From assembly GCA_938039795.1 (NCBI GenBank), contig CALHWU010000191.1:1-38480 (forward strand): 38,480 nucleotides of DNA, read 5' to 3'. A model generated the notes under the pieces. That model had not been told where the DNA came from, made no database searches, and saw only the letters and a program-made list of their open reading frames with translations. Position numbers and translations under genes: made by a program. The stretch is from an uncultured Muribaculaceae bacterium. GTDB taxonomy: Bacteria; Bacteroidota; Bacteroidia; Bacteroidales; Muribaculaceae. Positions 7,799 to 16,500 of the stretch are shown here, piece after piece. How positions within the stretch are numbered: the stretch's first letter is position 1; the number at the start of each line of letters is the position of its first letter.

Positions 7799-9140
7799 GC
7801 TGATATCCAAAGGGTCGCAGCGGCTCATTATTCTTTTTGCCGGATGGTCGACAAGGCCATCGCTCTACAGAGAATTTGCCCGTCCGGGTTTCGATCTGAT
7901 GGTAGTGTATGATTACACTGATTTCATTTTTTCGCCTGAAGAGTCGATCGGCCAATATCAGGAGATATGTGTGGTAGCGTGGTCATATGGCGTAGCCGCC
8001 GCTCACCGGTGGCTTGCCTCTAATCCCGACATCCCTCTGACGAGGACTATTGCCGTGAACGGTACGCCATGGCCTGTGGATGAATCACGCGGCATATCGC
8101 CGAGAGTATTCGATCTGACTCTGCGCACTCTGTCCGACAAATCGGTAAGGGAGTTCCGAAAGCGCATGTTTAAGCTCGGTGACTCTTTTCCGTCTTTTGA
8201 AGATGTCGCTACGGGCTGTCTGGGCCATGAGCTGGAATCTATATCATCCCTTACATGCAATGCCCCGGCGGCGCAAGACTCTATTGGTCTGTGGGATAAG
8301 GTGGTTGTTTCGGCATCAGACCGTATAATTCCCTATGACAGTCAGCTTAATGCATGGAAAGGACATCCTGATATAATATTGACTGACTGGCCCCATTATC
8401 CCCACTGGGATACGGTGCTCTCCATGGCTTCAGTTGATAAAGAGACCGTCGGACGGAATTTTTCTCATGGCGCGCCGACCTACGATGAAGAGGCCTCGGT
8501 GCAGAGGGAGATGGCTCGGCGCCTATCCGAGATGTGGCGACTCTCATCGTCAGGCAGAATCCTACGCGATGTGGTAGAGATCGGCCCCGGTACAGGGTTG
8601 TTTACCCGATGCTATATGTCATGGCTTGAAGGAGCGGAATTGTCGTTCTGGGATCTGGCTGATATGAGGCCTGATCTTCCCGGCGGGAAAAAGATATGTG
8701 ATGCCGAGCTTGAGATCCGCCGCTTGCCCGATGCGTCGGTCGATGCGATAGCCGCGTCGGCATCAGTGCAGTGGTTTAATTCGTTAAGGCGTTTTCTTGA
8801 AGAGTGCGGCAGAGTGCTCCGTCAGGGCGGACAGGTAGTGTTGTCTACATTCGGGCGTCAGACTTTCAGAGAGCTTGAAGGGATAGTGAGGCCGTCGGCG
8901 ACATATTTCGGCCCAGAGGAACTTTTGACTCTGATGCCGGATTCGATGAAACCCGAGATCACTGATGGCCCGTCGATTACTGTGGAGTTCGAGTCGCCAT
9001 CGGCTCTGTTGCGCCACATGAGTCTAACAGGGGTCAACACCTCATCTTCGGGGAGCATTGTTGCCGCCCGCACCATATTGAAAGAAGGCATCACGACTCT
9101 TACTTACCATCCGGTATATGTAATTCTGACAAAGCAATAA
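7788..9140 (+). CDS. bioC: BioG-BioC fusion: pimeloyl-ACP methyl ester esterase and malonyl-ACP methyltransferase
   Basis: A 450-residue two-domain protein. Residues 1-215 are BioG-like (DUF452): FAGWST near 18-22, nucleophile elbow AWSYG with Ser66, Asp178 in SASDR, and a histidine in WPHYPHW (203 or 206). Residues 222-450 are BioC-like: an N-terminal FSHGAPTYDEEASVQ segment, SAM motif VVEIGPGTG (262-270), and SASVQWF (324-330). BioC methylates malonyl-ACP to start disguised fatty-acid elongation; BioG removes the methyl group from pimeloyl-ACP. The entry and exit steps of pimelate synthesis are thus in one polypeptide. Start at the ATG at 7788, overlapping bioF by 11 bases. Such fusions are known in Bacteroidetes. 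Confidence 0.93.
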   Translation: MKFELISKGSQRLIILFAGWSTRPSLYREFARPGFDLMVVYDYTDFIFSPEESIGQYQEICVVAWSYGVAAAHRWLASNPDIPLTRTIAVNGTPWPVDESRGISPRVFDLTLRTLSDKSVREFRKRMFKLGDSFPSFEDVATGCLGHELESISSLTCNAPAAQDSIGLWDKVVVSASDRIIPYDSQLNAWKGHPDIILTDWPHYPHWDTVLSMASVDKETVGRNFSHGAPTYDEEASVQREMARRLSEMWRLSSSGRILRDVVEIGPGTGLFTRCYMSWLEGAELSFWDLADMRPDLPGGKKICDAELEIRRLPDASVDAIAASASVQWFNSLRRFLEECGRVLRQGGQVVLSTFGRQTFRELEGIVRPSATYFGPEELLTLMPDSMKPEITDGPSITVEFESPSALLRHMSLTGVNTSSSGSIVAARTILKEGITTLTYHPVYVILTKQ

Positions 9141-9196
9141 TTGTCTGAAGGATGAGGAATATTGTTGAAAGTAATCAGGATTTGAGTCAAATGTTC

Positions 9197-9204
9197 TAAT
9201 TTTG
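9197..9204 (+). promoter_or_regulatory. Promoter -7 box of the alpha/beta hydrolase gene
   Basis: TAATTTTG lies just upstream of two possible start codons (9210 and 9231). A TTTG at 9181 is too close (12 bases) to be a normal -33 element; TTG near 9175 is a rough match. Transcription would start near 9209-9212, which decides in favour of the downstream start. Confidence 0.65.
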
Positions 9205-9230
9205 CGGATATGTCTATATTTCTAAAATCT

Positions 9231-10466
9231 ATGAGGATATATCATCTTATGGTTTCGGCAGCGGCAGTCGCTGCGGTATTTGCTTGCATCGATACGGTTT
9301 CGGCTGCTGACGGACGTTCTGCGGGACATGACGATTACAACAGCACGCGCTCGGCTGTAGAACGGCTGATGAGGCGCGCCGTACCACGCCTTCAATATGA
9401 TCCTGCGATGCCTGCCGACAGTCTGGCGCCATGGAGAGAAGAGATGTCGGCCGCCATGCGCAGGCTTATGAACTATCCCGCGGCACCAGCTGCTTTGCCA
9501 CGCAGGATATGTGAGGCCCGTCGCGACGGATATACGGTGGAGCGTTGGGAATCATTTCCGCTTGATGAGCACCCGGTAGCTTTCTTCGTGATGCGTCCCG
9601 ATAGCGCCCATGCGAGTCATGCGGCAGTGTTGTGTATTCCGGGTTCCGGTCAGACCAAGGAGTTGCTGGCAGGGGAGCGTGAGGGCAATTTCTCGCTTGA
9701 TGGTGCTCCTGACTCTATAGTGCGGCGCCAGGCCATGGGACTCCACATGGTCAGGCGTGGGCTGACGGCAGTCGTGGTTGACAATCCATGCTTCGGAGAG
9801 CAGTCCGACCAGGGAGTGTATGATGACATCACCCCGTCGCGTTTTCTGCTTGAGATGGGATGGAGCTATCTCGGTCTGGCTTCATGGAACGACAAGGTTG
9901 TGCTCGACTGGATGAAGACTCAGCCCTATATCAACAAAGAACGTATCATTGTGAGCGGTTTCTCTCTCGGCACCGAGCCTCTGATGGCTCTCGGACTGCT
10001 TGATGACTCAATATATGCGTTTGTCTACAATGATTTTCTCTGCCGTACACGTGAACGGGCTCTGGTGCTCAATGCACGGGATGACAAGGGACGGCACGGA
10101 TATCCCAATTCCATCCGCCATCTGATACCGGAATTCTTGACTGAATTTGACTTCCCCGACATCGTTGCGGCTCTTGCTCCGCGTCCGGTGATTTGCACGG
10201 AGGGCGGTCTCGACCGCGATTTCCGGCTTATTGAAAATGCTTATGATAAAACCGGAGCGCCCGAAGCTTTCGAATGGCATCATTATGCTAAATATGCTGA
10301 TCCCGCTGACCGAACCGACTATGAATCGCTGCCCGATGGACTGTCGCGCGACGAATTCTACCGGATGGTAAATGTCGACGGGCCCAACCATTATTTCAAG
10401 ATGGAATGGGTGGGCCCGTGGCTTGATCGTCTGCTCGCTCCGCAGAAGCAGAATCGTGACGACTGA
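9231..10466 (+). CDS. Exported alpha/beta hydrolase, esterase-like
   Basis: A 411-residue protein with an N-terminal signal sequence (hydrophobic core AAAVAAVFAC, possible cleavage after TVSA). The alpha/beta hydrolase fold is shown by VLCIPGSGQTKE (oxyanion region), the nucleophile elbow GFSLGTE, an aspartate in GGLDRDF, and a late histidine in GPNHYF. This resembles large Bacteroidetes esterases of the dienelactone hydrolase/acetyl xylan esterase superfamily. An ATG at 9210 gives seven more residues, but the -7 box ends only five bases before it, so the ATG at 9231 is preferred and gives a cleaner signal peptide. It converges on a GH2 gene with six bases between stops. Substrate unknown; deacetylation of glycans is a guess. 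Confidence 0.8.
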   Translation: MRIYHLMVSAAAVAAVFACIDTVSAADGRSAGHDDYNSTRSAVERLMRRAVPRLQYDPAMPADSLAPWREEMSAAMRRLMNYPAAPAALPRRICEARRDGYTVERWESFPLDEHPVAFFVMRPDSAHASHAAVLCIPGSGQTKELLAGEREGNFSLDGAPDSIVRRQAMGLHMVRRGLTAVVVDNPCFGEQSDQGVYDDITPSRFLLEMGWSYLGLASWNDKVVLDWMKTQPYINKERIIVSGFSLGTEPLMALGLLDDSIYAFVYNDFLCRTRERALVLNARDDKGRHGYPNSIRHLIPEFLTEFDFPDIVAALAPRPVICTEGGLDRDFRLIENAYDKTGAPEAFEWHHYAKYADPADRTDYESLPDGLSRDEFYRMVNVDGPNHYFKMEWVGPWLDRLLAPQKQNRDD

Positions 10467-10472
10467 CGGCGG

Positions 10473-13094
10473 TCAGCGCGATTCTCCGAACTCCGACTGT
10501 TGGCGTTCGACCTCTTTGAGCAGTGCTTCTGTAGCTTCACGCGATCCGGTGACGCAAGAACCGGCACTTCTCACAGTATGACCAGCGGCCTGAGGAACGT
10601 CGGCCTCATCATACAGCTGCTTGTCTTCGGGGGCGATGCTCTCAAGTATGATCTCTCCGGCTACCGGGGTGTGGGTGCCCTCGATCAATACCGAGGCCTT
10701 TACTTTTATCTTGCCGGGGCGTAATGTCGAACGGAGAATAATCGGCGCTGTACCCCATTCAGTCCTGACTGGATTTGTCAACATTTCCGGTGAACCCAGT
10801 AATATGCCTTCTCCCTCTGCTTCGAATCTCACCACAGCGTCCGACAGCCGTTTGACATTACCGTCGGCATCGCATACCGACGCAACAAGTACTATGAAGT
10901 CTGATCCGTCAGCACGCAGACTCCGACCTTCGTTATCGGCCGTGAGCATCAGTTTGGCGGGACGGCGCGCCGGTCTCACACGGTGAGTGGCTACAACTTT
11001 GCCGTCAACAATGCCCTCGGCCAGCAGCCATACATCCTTCCCCTTGCCTTTGCGGGTAAGCTCCTTGTCGGTCATGAAATCATATACATTCCTGAATGTG
11101 ATCACCGGAGAAGCTATCCCTCTCGATTCAGTGGAGTCACGTCGCCATGTCAGCGGCTCTCCCCCCTCGCAGAATGTGAGCCTTACTTCCGGACAGTTTG
11201 AATATACCGTCACGTCCGACGGTGAAAAAGGCGTCATGGCGTGGGCCACATAGACCATGGGGTCGGCTTCTCCGACTGGCACCTGCGAACGGAACATCTC
11301 ATAGCTCAGTTTAGGCTGACGGAACGCATCCATGATTCCGCCATAGAACGGATCGGGATGATAGCCCCTCTGATGATCCATGGAGTGCCAGAGACAGCCG
11401 CCGACATGCTGCCGCGACGTGCGTCCGAGCGATTCGAGAGCCGTATACGTATAGCTTGGCTGAGCATAATGGAGGGCCTGCACCAGCTGTGGCATCTCTC
11501 CCCATGCCCGGGCGGCACGCGATGGAGAATTATGGGAGTTCCAGTCGTCGACGTTATCTCCCCACTCACGGGTGAAATAGCTTATCTTAGGATCTGTGTC
11601 CTTGACGGCATCATGTGCGTCGCCCCCGGCAGGGTGGGCAAAACGCACGTCGAATGCCTCGGCTCCGCGGGCAGCTGCGTCGGAGGCCGACCAGCACGAC
11701 GGATAAGGGTACTCTTCCTCGACAGTGGCTTTGGCGCGCTTCGCAAAGTCAGCCGGATACCATGTCTCGTTAAGAATCGGTTCCCAGAGCCATATCGAGG
11801 CATGATTGCGGTCGCGGCGCACGAGCTGACGCATGGCGGAATATACACGTTCGGCGAATACAGGATCATCGTTCCAGAACTGCCAGCCGGGAGTGTTGGC
11901 AATGACAAGCAGACCGAGTTCGTCGCAGGCATCCATGAAAGCCGGATCCTGCGGGCAATGGGCATTGCGTATCACTTTCATTCCTGCACGCCGCAGTTTG
12001 AGAGCATCGCGCCAGTGGGCCGAGTTGCTGACGGCATTGCCTACAGTGGCGAAGTCCTGGTGACGGTTGGCGCCGATAAGAGGAGTGGGATATGGCTCGC
12101 CGTTGAGCCAGAATCCGTCGGCTCCGCGGAACTCTACGCTTTTTGCTCCCACACGTTGCCGGAGAGCATCCACAGTGTTGCCGTCGCGGTCGGTGACAGT
12201 CACGATGAGATTGTACAATTCCGGGTGTTCAGGCGACCACAGACTGGGATTGTCGATCTTTATGGTAGTTCCTGCAGTGACAGCTTTCCCCTTTGCTATA
12301 TGTAGGGGACGCCGGTCAGAAGCTGCCGTATTTCCATCTTTTGTTTTCAGTTCATATCTTACTGTGCCGTCGAATCTTTTGCCGCTTTCGTTGGCTATGT
12401 GGGCCTGTACCTTCATATCGGCGCTTTTGGCGCTTACATTGTCAAACGCCACAAGCACCCCGCCTCCGGCCGTTACTCCGGCAAGATTGGGATCTGTGAC
12501 ATGAACCGGGTTTGTCGCCACGAGCCAGCAGTCGCGGTAGATGCCTCCGAAATATGCGAAATCGAGGGCTTCCTGAGGCTTTCCGGGCGGATATGTCGGA
12601 TCATTGGAGTTATCGGTCATTACTGCGATCACATTTCTCGCTCCTGGTTCCAGAAGGTCTGTCGCGTCAATGACTACCGGAAGATATCCGCCATAGTGTG
12701 TGGCCGCCTCACGTCCGTTGATCCATACTCGGCTCCGGCCCATTATCCCCTCGAAATATAGAGTCAGTCTGCGGCCGGCAAGAGAGTCGGGCAGATTGAG
12801 ATATTTTCTGTACCATGCCTCACCGCGGTAGTTGACGCATCCGCTGGCTTCAGCAGGAAGAAGCTGGAGCCCGTCGGGCAGATTCACTCGCGTCCAGGCC
12901 GAATCGGCTGCATAATCTTTTGCTTCCGCTCCCGGAGCGGTGCCGAGATGAAAACGCCATGCCGGATTGACCGACCAGACGTCGCGACCCGACGAGGGCA
13001 CGGCATAGAATCCGGCCGTTGAGAACTCCTGGCCATGAAGAGTGATGACGGCCAGAGCCGCAGCTGCGGCAGCTATTATTCTAAGGTATTTCAT
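10473..13094 (-). CDS. Glycoside hydrolase family 2 protein, exported
   Basis: An 873-residue protein with a signal peptide (residues 1-21). Domain order: jelly-roll sugar-binding domain (to about 205, with VNYRGEAWYRKYL and YFGGIYRD), immunoglobulin-like domain (about 210-320), TIM barrel (about 325-610) and C-terminal beta domains. The GH2 acid/base pair is Asn442-Glu443 in WEPILNET, and the nucleophile is probably Glu510 in TREWGDN. GANRHQD near 341-347 is the usual barrel-start motif. Family members include beta-galactosidases, beta-glucuronidases and beta-mannosidases; I cannot choose among them. It lies 30 bases after lptD with no terminator or promoter seen between, so it may be read from the lptD promoter. 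Confidence 0.9.
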   Translation of the reverse strand: MKYLRIIAAAAAALAVITLHGQEFSTAGFYAVPSSGRDVWSVNPAWRFHLGTAPGAEAKDYAADSAWTRVNLPDGLQLLPAEASGCVNYRGEAWYRKYLNLPDSLAGRRLTLYFEGIMGRSRVWINGREAATHYGGYLPVVIDATDLLEPGARNVIAVMTDNSNDPTYPPGKPQEALDFAYFGGIYRDCWLVATNPVHVTDPNLAGVTAGGGVLVAFDNVSAKSADMKVQAHIANESGKRFDGTVRYELKTKDGNTAASDRRPLHIAKGKAVTAGTTIKIDNPSLWSPEHPELYNLIVTVTDRDGNTVDALRQRVGAKSVEFRGADGFWLNGEPYPTPLIGANRHQDFATVGNAVSNSAHWRDALKLRRAGMKVIRNAHCPQDPAFMDACDELGLLVIANTPGWQFWNDDPVFAERVYSAMRQLVRRDRNHASIWLWEPILNETWYPADFAKRAKATVEEEYPYPSCWSASDAAARGAEAFDVRFAHPAGGDAHDAVKDTDPKISYFTREWGDNVDDWNSHNSPSRAARAWGEMPQLVQALHYAQPSYTYTALESLGRTSRQHVGGCLWHSMDHQRGYHPDPFYGGIMDAFRQPKLSYEMFRSQVPVGEADPMVYVAHAMTPFSPSDVTVYSNCPEVRLTFCEGGEPLTWRRDSTESRGIASPVITFRNVYDFMTDKELTRKGKGKDVWLLAEGIVDGKVVATHRVRPARRPAKLMLTADNEGRSLRADGSDFIVLVASVCDADGNVKRLSDAVVRFEAEGEGILLGSPEMLTNPVRTEWGTAPIILRSTLRPGKIKVKASVLIEGTHTPVAGEIILESIAPEDKQLYDEADVPQAAGHTVRSAGSCVTGSREATEALLKEVERQQSEFGESR

Positions 13095-13124
13095 GGTTAT
13101 GAAAAAATGATTCAGTTTCGGAAG

Positions 13125-15938
13125 TCAATACCATGTGACTCCGTTGCGTATTGACGAACGTTTGTCGTACTTTACGTCCTGAAGTAGCGAGGAGTTGACC
13201 GAAATATGGAAATTATAAGATTTGTATGGGCCTACAGGAACGAAACTTGCGCGCATCGTGAAGCAGTGAAGGTTGCGTGATATGTTGCAGTTCATGTAAG
13301 CTATCTTATGGGTCTCGAAATTGTATGAGGCGCTGAACGAGAAATTCCAGTTGGCTGTAGGCTGTATGTTGCCCGAGAAGCTGAGATTCTGCGTTATCTT
13401 GCCGTCATAGTCCATCTTCTTCTTGTTGAACTTGCCGTAGGCGTATCCTATCGAATAGTTGAACGACAGATTCCAGGGCACATTCCATTTCATATAGCCT
13501 TCGGGCGTAAGATCAATGTCGGTGTCGCGGTTGCCTCGCGGATCACGGTCGGCATCGGGAGCATTCGCCATCGGGTCGTCGGGATCCGTTTCTCCCGGGT
13601 TCCGTCCGTTTCTGTCGTTCTTGCCGGAGTCTTTTTTGTCTTTGTCGCGCTTGCGCTTGAATGTGTTGTTGTTGAGCGTATAGGAGAAAGAAGTGCCGGT
13701 GCTTGCCAGTTTGGCAAGTCCCTTGCCGGCCTGAAGTCGCGTGCGGTTGACCCTTACCGGGTTTCCGGCCTGATTGAGCTGATAGGTATATACATCCCAG
13801 GTCGCCGACAGATTCAGATTGAAATTTTTCATCAGCTTGAGCAGAAGCGACGTGTTGATATTGCTCCAGCGCAAGGAGTCGGCAGCGAAATTATAGCTCT
13901 GGCTGACCGAAAGGTTCTCGATGAGCGACACTTTCCGCTCGCCGATTGAATCATTATCGTCCTTCACTTTCATCTCCACATTGTTGGCCAAGGAGAAGCT
14001 TACCGTACCAGTGCGTCCCACGCCGGGAACACCAAACAATGCGTTGGGGTATTTCGAATACTGACGCGTCTGCATCACTCCCTGAGCGTCGGGATACTGA
14101 TATGTGCCGTAGTATCCGAAGAATGATGATCCGAAGTCGGGCGATCCGCTGAATGAAATGGTGGGCGTCATGACGTGGCGTATCATCTTCACCTTGTCGC
14201 CGAGGAAGGGCAGCGGCTGGAAAAAGCCGTAGATTTTGGTGTCAAGAGCCACCGATGCGGAGAAATCCCACACGTTATAAAACGAGTAGCTTGTATCGCA
14301 TACCTCCACCGATGCATTCGGATCCCACTGACGGTTGACCTTCATGGTATACATTCGGTCGGTGATGCTTACCGATGGCGTGACGTTGATATAGTTGAAT
14401 ATATTGAAGGTGGCGGAGATCGGTATGCTGTGGCGCATGCCGTTGCGCCAGTCCTTGATAAGGCTTTTCTTGAAAAACTGATCCTGCTTGGCCGTCAGCG
14501 AGTTGTTGAACACGCCCGAATAGGAGAGCTTGATTTTCTCATACCATTTTTCGGCGCCTACCGCACGCTTGCGTTTGAAAGGGGCCAATTGTGAAAGGCT
14601 TACTGTCACATTTGGAAACGATACGGCGAGGGTGGAGTCCTGGGTGCGCTGCGCGATGTTGGCTGTCGTGGAGAACGACCATTTAGAGCCCGGTTTGCGG
14701 TAGGTCATATTGACGGTAGAGCTCTTGGTGTTCTCAGTGAATGAGTTGGAGTAGTAAGAGTTAAGATTGTTTCTGGAATAGCCCGACGTGGTGAAATTCA
14801 CCGACGCAGAGAAGTTGAGCGCCGGATTGGCCTTGGCGTCCTGCGAATGGCTCCAGAGCACCTGGAAGTTGGTCATCGCCTGATAGTCGGGCGCTCCTTT
14901 GTCGCCTGTGATGGTCTTAAGGTAGCTGAGATTGAATGATCCGCTGTATTTATAGCGCTTTACGTAGGCCGAGCGGGCCTGCAGTCCCCAGGATCCCTTG
15001 GTGTATATTTCACCGGTAAGAGCGAGATCGATATTGTCGTTGATGGCAAAATAATATCCGCCGTCCGACAGATAGAATCCTCGGTTGTAGTCATCTCCGA
15101 AAGTCGGGAAAATAATGCCCGACGAGTATTTTTCAGAGAATGGAAAGTAGCCGAACGGCACGGCAAGAGGCAGAGGCAGCCCGGCAAGCACCATATAGGC
15201 AGGCCCGACAACGATATCTTTCTTTGGTTTAACCTTAGCTTTTGTGAGCTGGAAGTAGAAGTGGGGATTGTCATGATGGTTGCAGGTGGTATATCGGCCG
15301 TTCTGCAGGAAGATGGTGTTTTCGTCCATTTTTTTTGCACGGCCGCCTGTCAGATAACCCTCTCCCTGCTCCGTAATGATATCGGTAATGATGCCTTTTT
15401 CCGATTTGAAATTATATTCCATGGTTTTGGCCTCATATGCCGTCCCGTTGTCATTGAAAACAGGCGACCCCTGGATTTCTCCGGCAGAGTCGGGGCGACC
15501 TACCGCATATACTGTGGAAGTGGCCATGTCGAGATGGATCTCGTCAGCATCAATTTTCTGGGGGCCGTAGCTGACGGAGCTGCTTCCGTAGATATAGGCA
15601 TTGTTGCGGCCGACAATGACCATGGAGTCGCTGGCCGAAATGTCTACAGGATTGTCGAGATCGGTTTTTACGCGTGAAATTCTCGGCCCTGTCTGCTCAT
15701 TGTCGCCGACAGTATCAGGCGATATCCGGCGTCGCTCGAGAATGCCAGACAGATCGGTCGAGTCGCTGTTCAGGCCGGGGGATGCTGTGGAATCGGCGAC
15801 TATGCCATGTAAGGTGTCGGGCGCAGTGACAGGCAGCACGCGTTGTTGCCGGGCGGTCGGCCCGGCAAGCGATGCTGAAGCTGTGGCGGCAAGCATAGCC
15901 GTGGCTGTCAGCAAAATATATAATTGAGAGTGCCTCAA
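13125..15938 (-). CDS. lptD: LPS-assembly outer-membrane protein, LptD-like
   Basis: A 937-residue outer-membrane protein that inserts lipopolysaccharide into the outer leaflet. It has a signal peptide (cleavage near SLAGP), an OstA/LptA-like beta domain (about 95-240: DADEIHLDMATSTVYAVG, AKTMEYNFKSEKG, HFYFQLTKAKVKP), then a long beta-barrel rich in alternating aromatic strands, ending in ...VTWY with a terminal aromatic residue as expected for BAM substrates. A strongly charged, low-complexity stretch of about 55 residues (757-812) interrupts the barrel. The start codon is TTG at 15938: an in-frame TGA lies upstream with no ATG between, and the next ATG would remove the basic end of the signal peptide. 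Confidence 0.9.
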   Translation of the reverse strand: MRHSQLYILLTATAMLAATASASLAGPTARQQRVLPVTAPDTLHGIVADSTASPGLNSDSTDLSGILERRRISPDTVGDNEQTGPRISRVKTDLDNPVDISASDSMVIVGRNNAYIYGSSSVSYGPQKIDADEIHLDMATSTVYAVGRPDSAGEIQGSPVFNDNGTAYEAKTMEYNFKSEKGIITDIITEQGEGYLTGGRAKKMDENTIFLQNGRYTTCNHHDNPHFYFQLTKAKVKPKKDIVVGPAYMVLAGLPLPLAVPFGYFPFSEKYSSGIIFPTFGDDYNRGFYLSDGGYYFAINDNIDLALTGEIYTKGSWGLQARSAYVKRYKYSGSFNLSYLKTITGDKGAPDYQAMTNFQVLWSHSQDAKANPALNFSASVNFTTSGYSRNNLNSYYSNSFTENTKSSTVNMTYRKPGSKWSFSTTANIAQRTQDSTLAVSFPNVTVSLSQLAPFKRKRAVGAEKWYEKIKLSYSGVFNNSLTAKQDQFFKKSLIKDWRNGMRHSIPISATFNIFNYINVTPSVSITDRMYTMKVNRQWDPNASVEVCDTSYSFYNVWDFSASVALDTKIYGFFQPLPFLGDKVKMIRHVMTPTISFSGSPDFGSSFFGYYGTYQYPDAQGVMQTRQYSKYPNALFGVPGVGRTGTVSFSLANNVEMKVKDDNDSIGERKVSLIENLSVSQSYNFAADSLRWSNINTSLLLKLMKNFNLNLSATWDVYTYQLNQAGNPVRVNRTRLQAGKGLAKLASTGTSFSYTLNNNTFKRKRDKDKKDSGKNDRNGRNPGETDPDDPMANAPDADRDPRGNRDTDIDLTPEGYMKWNVPWNLSFNYSIGYAYGKFNKKKMDYDGKITQNLSFSGNIQPTANWNFSFSASYNFETHKIAYMNCNISRNLHCFTMRASFVPVGPYKSYNFHISVNSSLLQDVKYDKRSSIRNGVTWY

Positions 15939-15964
15939 AAGTGAATTAACATTGGTTAGTCATG

Positions 15965-15972
15965 CAAAGTTA
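15965..15972 (-). promoter_or_regulatory. Promoter -7 box of lptD
   Basis: TAACTTTG on the minus strand, ending 26 bases before the TTG start of lptD. No good TTTG -33 element is seen at the expected distance. The rest of 15939-16206 holds only this box and the hpf terminator. Confidence 0.7.
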
Positions 15973-16098
15973 CTTCAAATCATCGAATAATTCCTCTCCG
16001 CAATGCTCTTTTTTGACTCTGCCGGTCATGAAATAGCTGTTAAATCATTGTAATCGGTCAGGCAGCATATGATCATAGGCGACCTGTTTCCGATAATT

Positions 16099-16140
16099 AA
16101 GGCGTCATGTCAGATTGTTTGAATCCTGACACGACGCCTT
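16099..16140 (-). terminator. Terminator-like hairpin after hpf
   Basis: A 15-bp inverted repeat (arms 16099-16113 and 16126-16140, 12-base loop) with a single non-Watson-Crick position, which is a G-U pair when read on the minus strand. It lies 67 bases after the hpf stop. The tail is AT-rich rather than a clean T-run. Confidence 0.68.
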
Positions 16141-16206
16141 GACTTTACTCCGGATGGCATGCCTTCTGTTTAGAAGGATGTGATCACTGGGATGTTGGCC
16201 GATTAA

Positions 16207-16500
16207 TTATTTGCGGTCTTTTTTCTTTTCGAGCTGACGTTCTATAGCCTCCAGGCTGAGGTCGATGGCCTCTTCGAACGAGTCGGCTGTTTTCGTCGCT
16301 ACGAAGTCCTCCTGCTGAGGCACCGTGACTTTTATGAGCGCCTCCTTGTTCATGGCTGTCTCCGGCTTTACGACCTTGAGGGTCACGTCGACAGTGGAGA
16401 TGCTGACATTGTGGCGTGCGAGTCGCTGGGCTTTCTTGTTGATGAAGCTTACGAGCTTTTCGGCGATGTCGAAGTGGATTGCCTGAATTTTTACTTCCAT
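16207..16500 (-). CDS. hpf: Ribosome hibernation-promoting factor, short form
   Basis: A 97-residue protein of the HPF/YfiA (RaiA) family, which binds the 30S decoding centre during starvation and blocks mRNA and tRNA binding. Seen: the N-terminal IQAIHFDIAEKLVSFINKK strand-helix, the central DVTLKVVKPE strand, then the KVTVPQQEDFVATKTADSFE segment and a basic C-terminal helix (EAIERQLEKKKDRK). Length matches the short form without a dimerisation domain. Its start overlaps the end of the tyrosine recombinase gene by 10 bases, so the two are coupled, an arrangement common in Bacteroidetes. Confidence 0.93.
   Translation of the reverse strand: MEVKIQAIHFDIAEKLVSFINKKAQRLARHNVSISTVDVTLKVVKPETAMNKEALIKVTVPQQEDFVATKTADSFEEAIDLSLEAIERQLEKKKDRK

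Noticed and set aside
10463..10476. A 5-bp inverted repeat between the convergent hydrolase and GH2 genes as a terminator
   Set aside because: Stem too short, no T-tract on either strand.
11241..12305. A 354-codon open frame antisense to the GH2 gene
   Set aside because: The GH2 reading is complete with catalytic residues; the antisense frame has no family signature.
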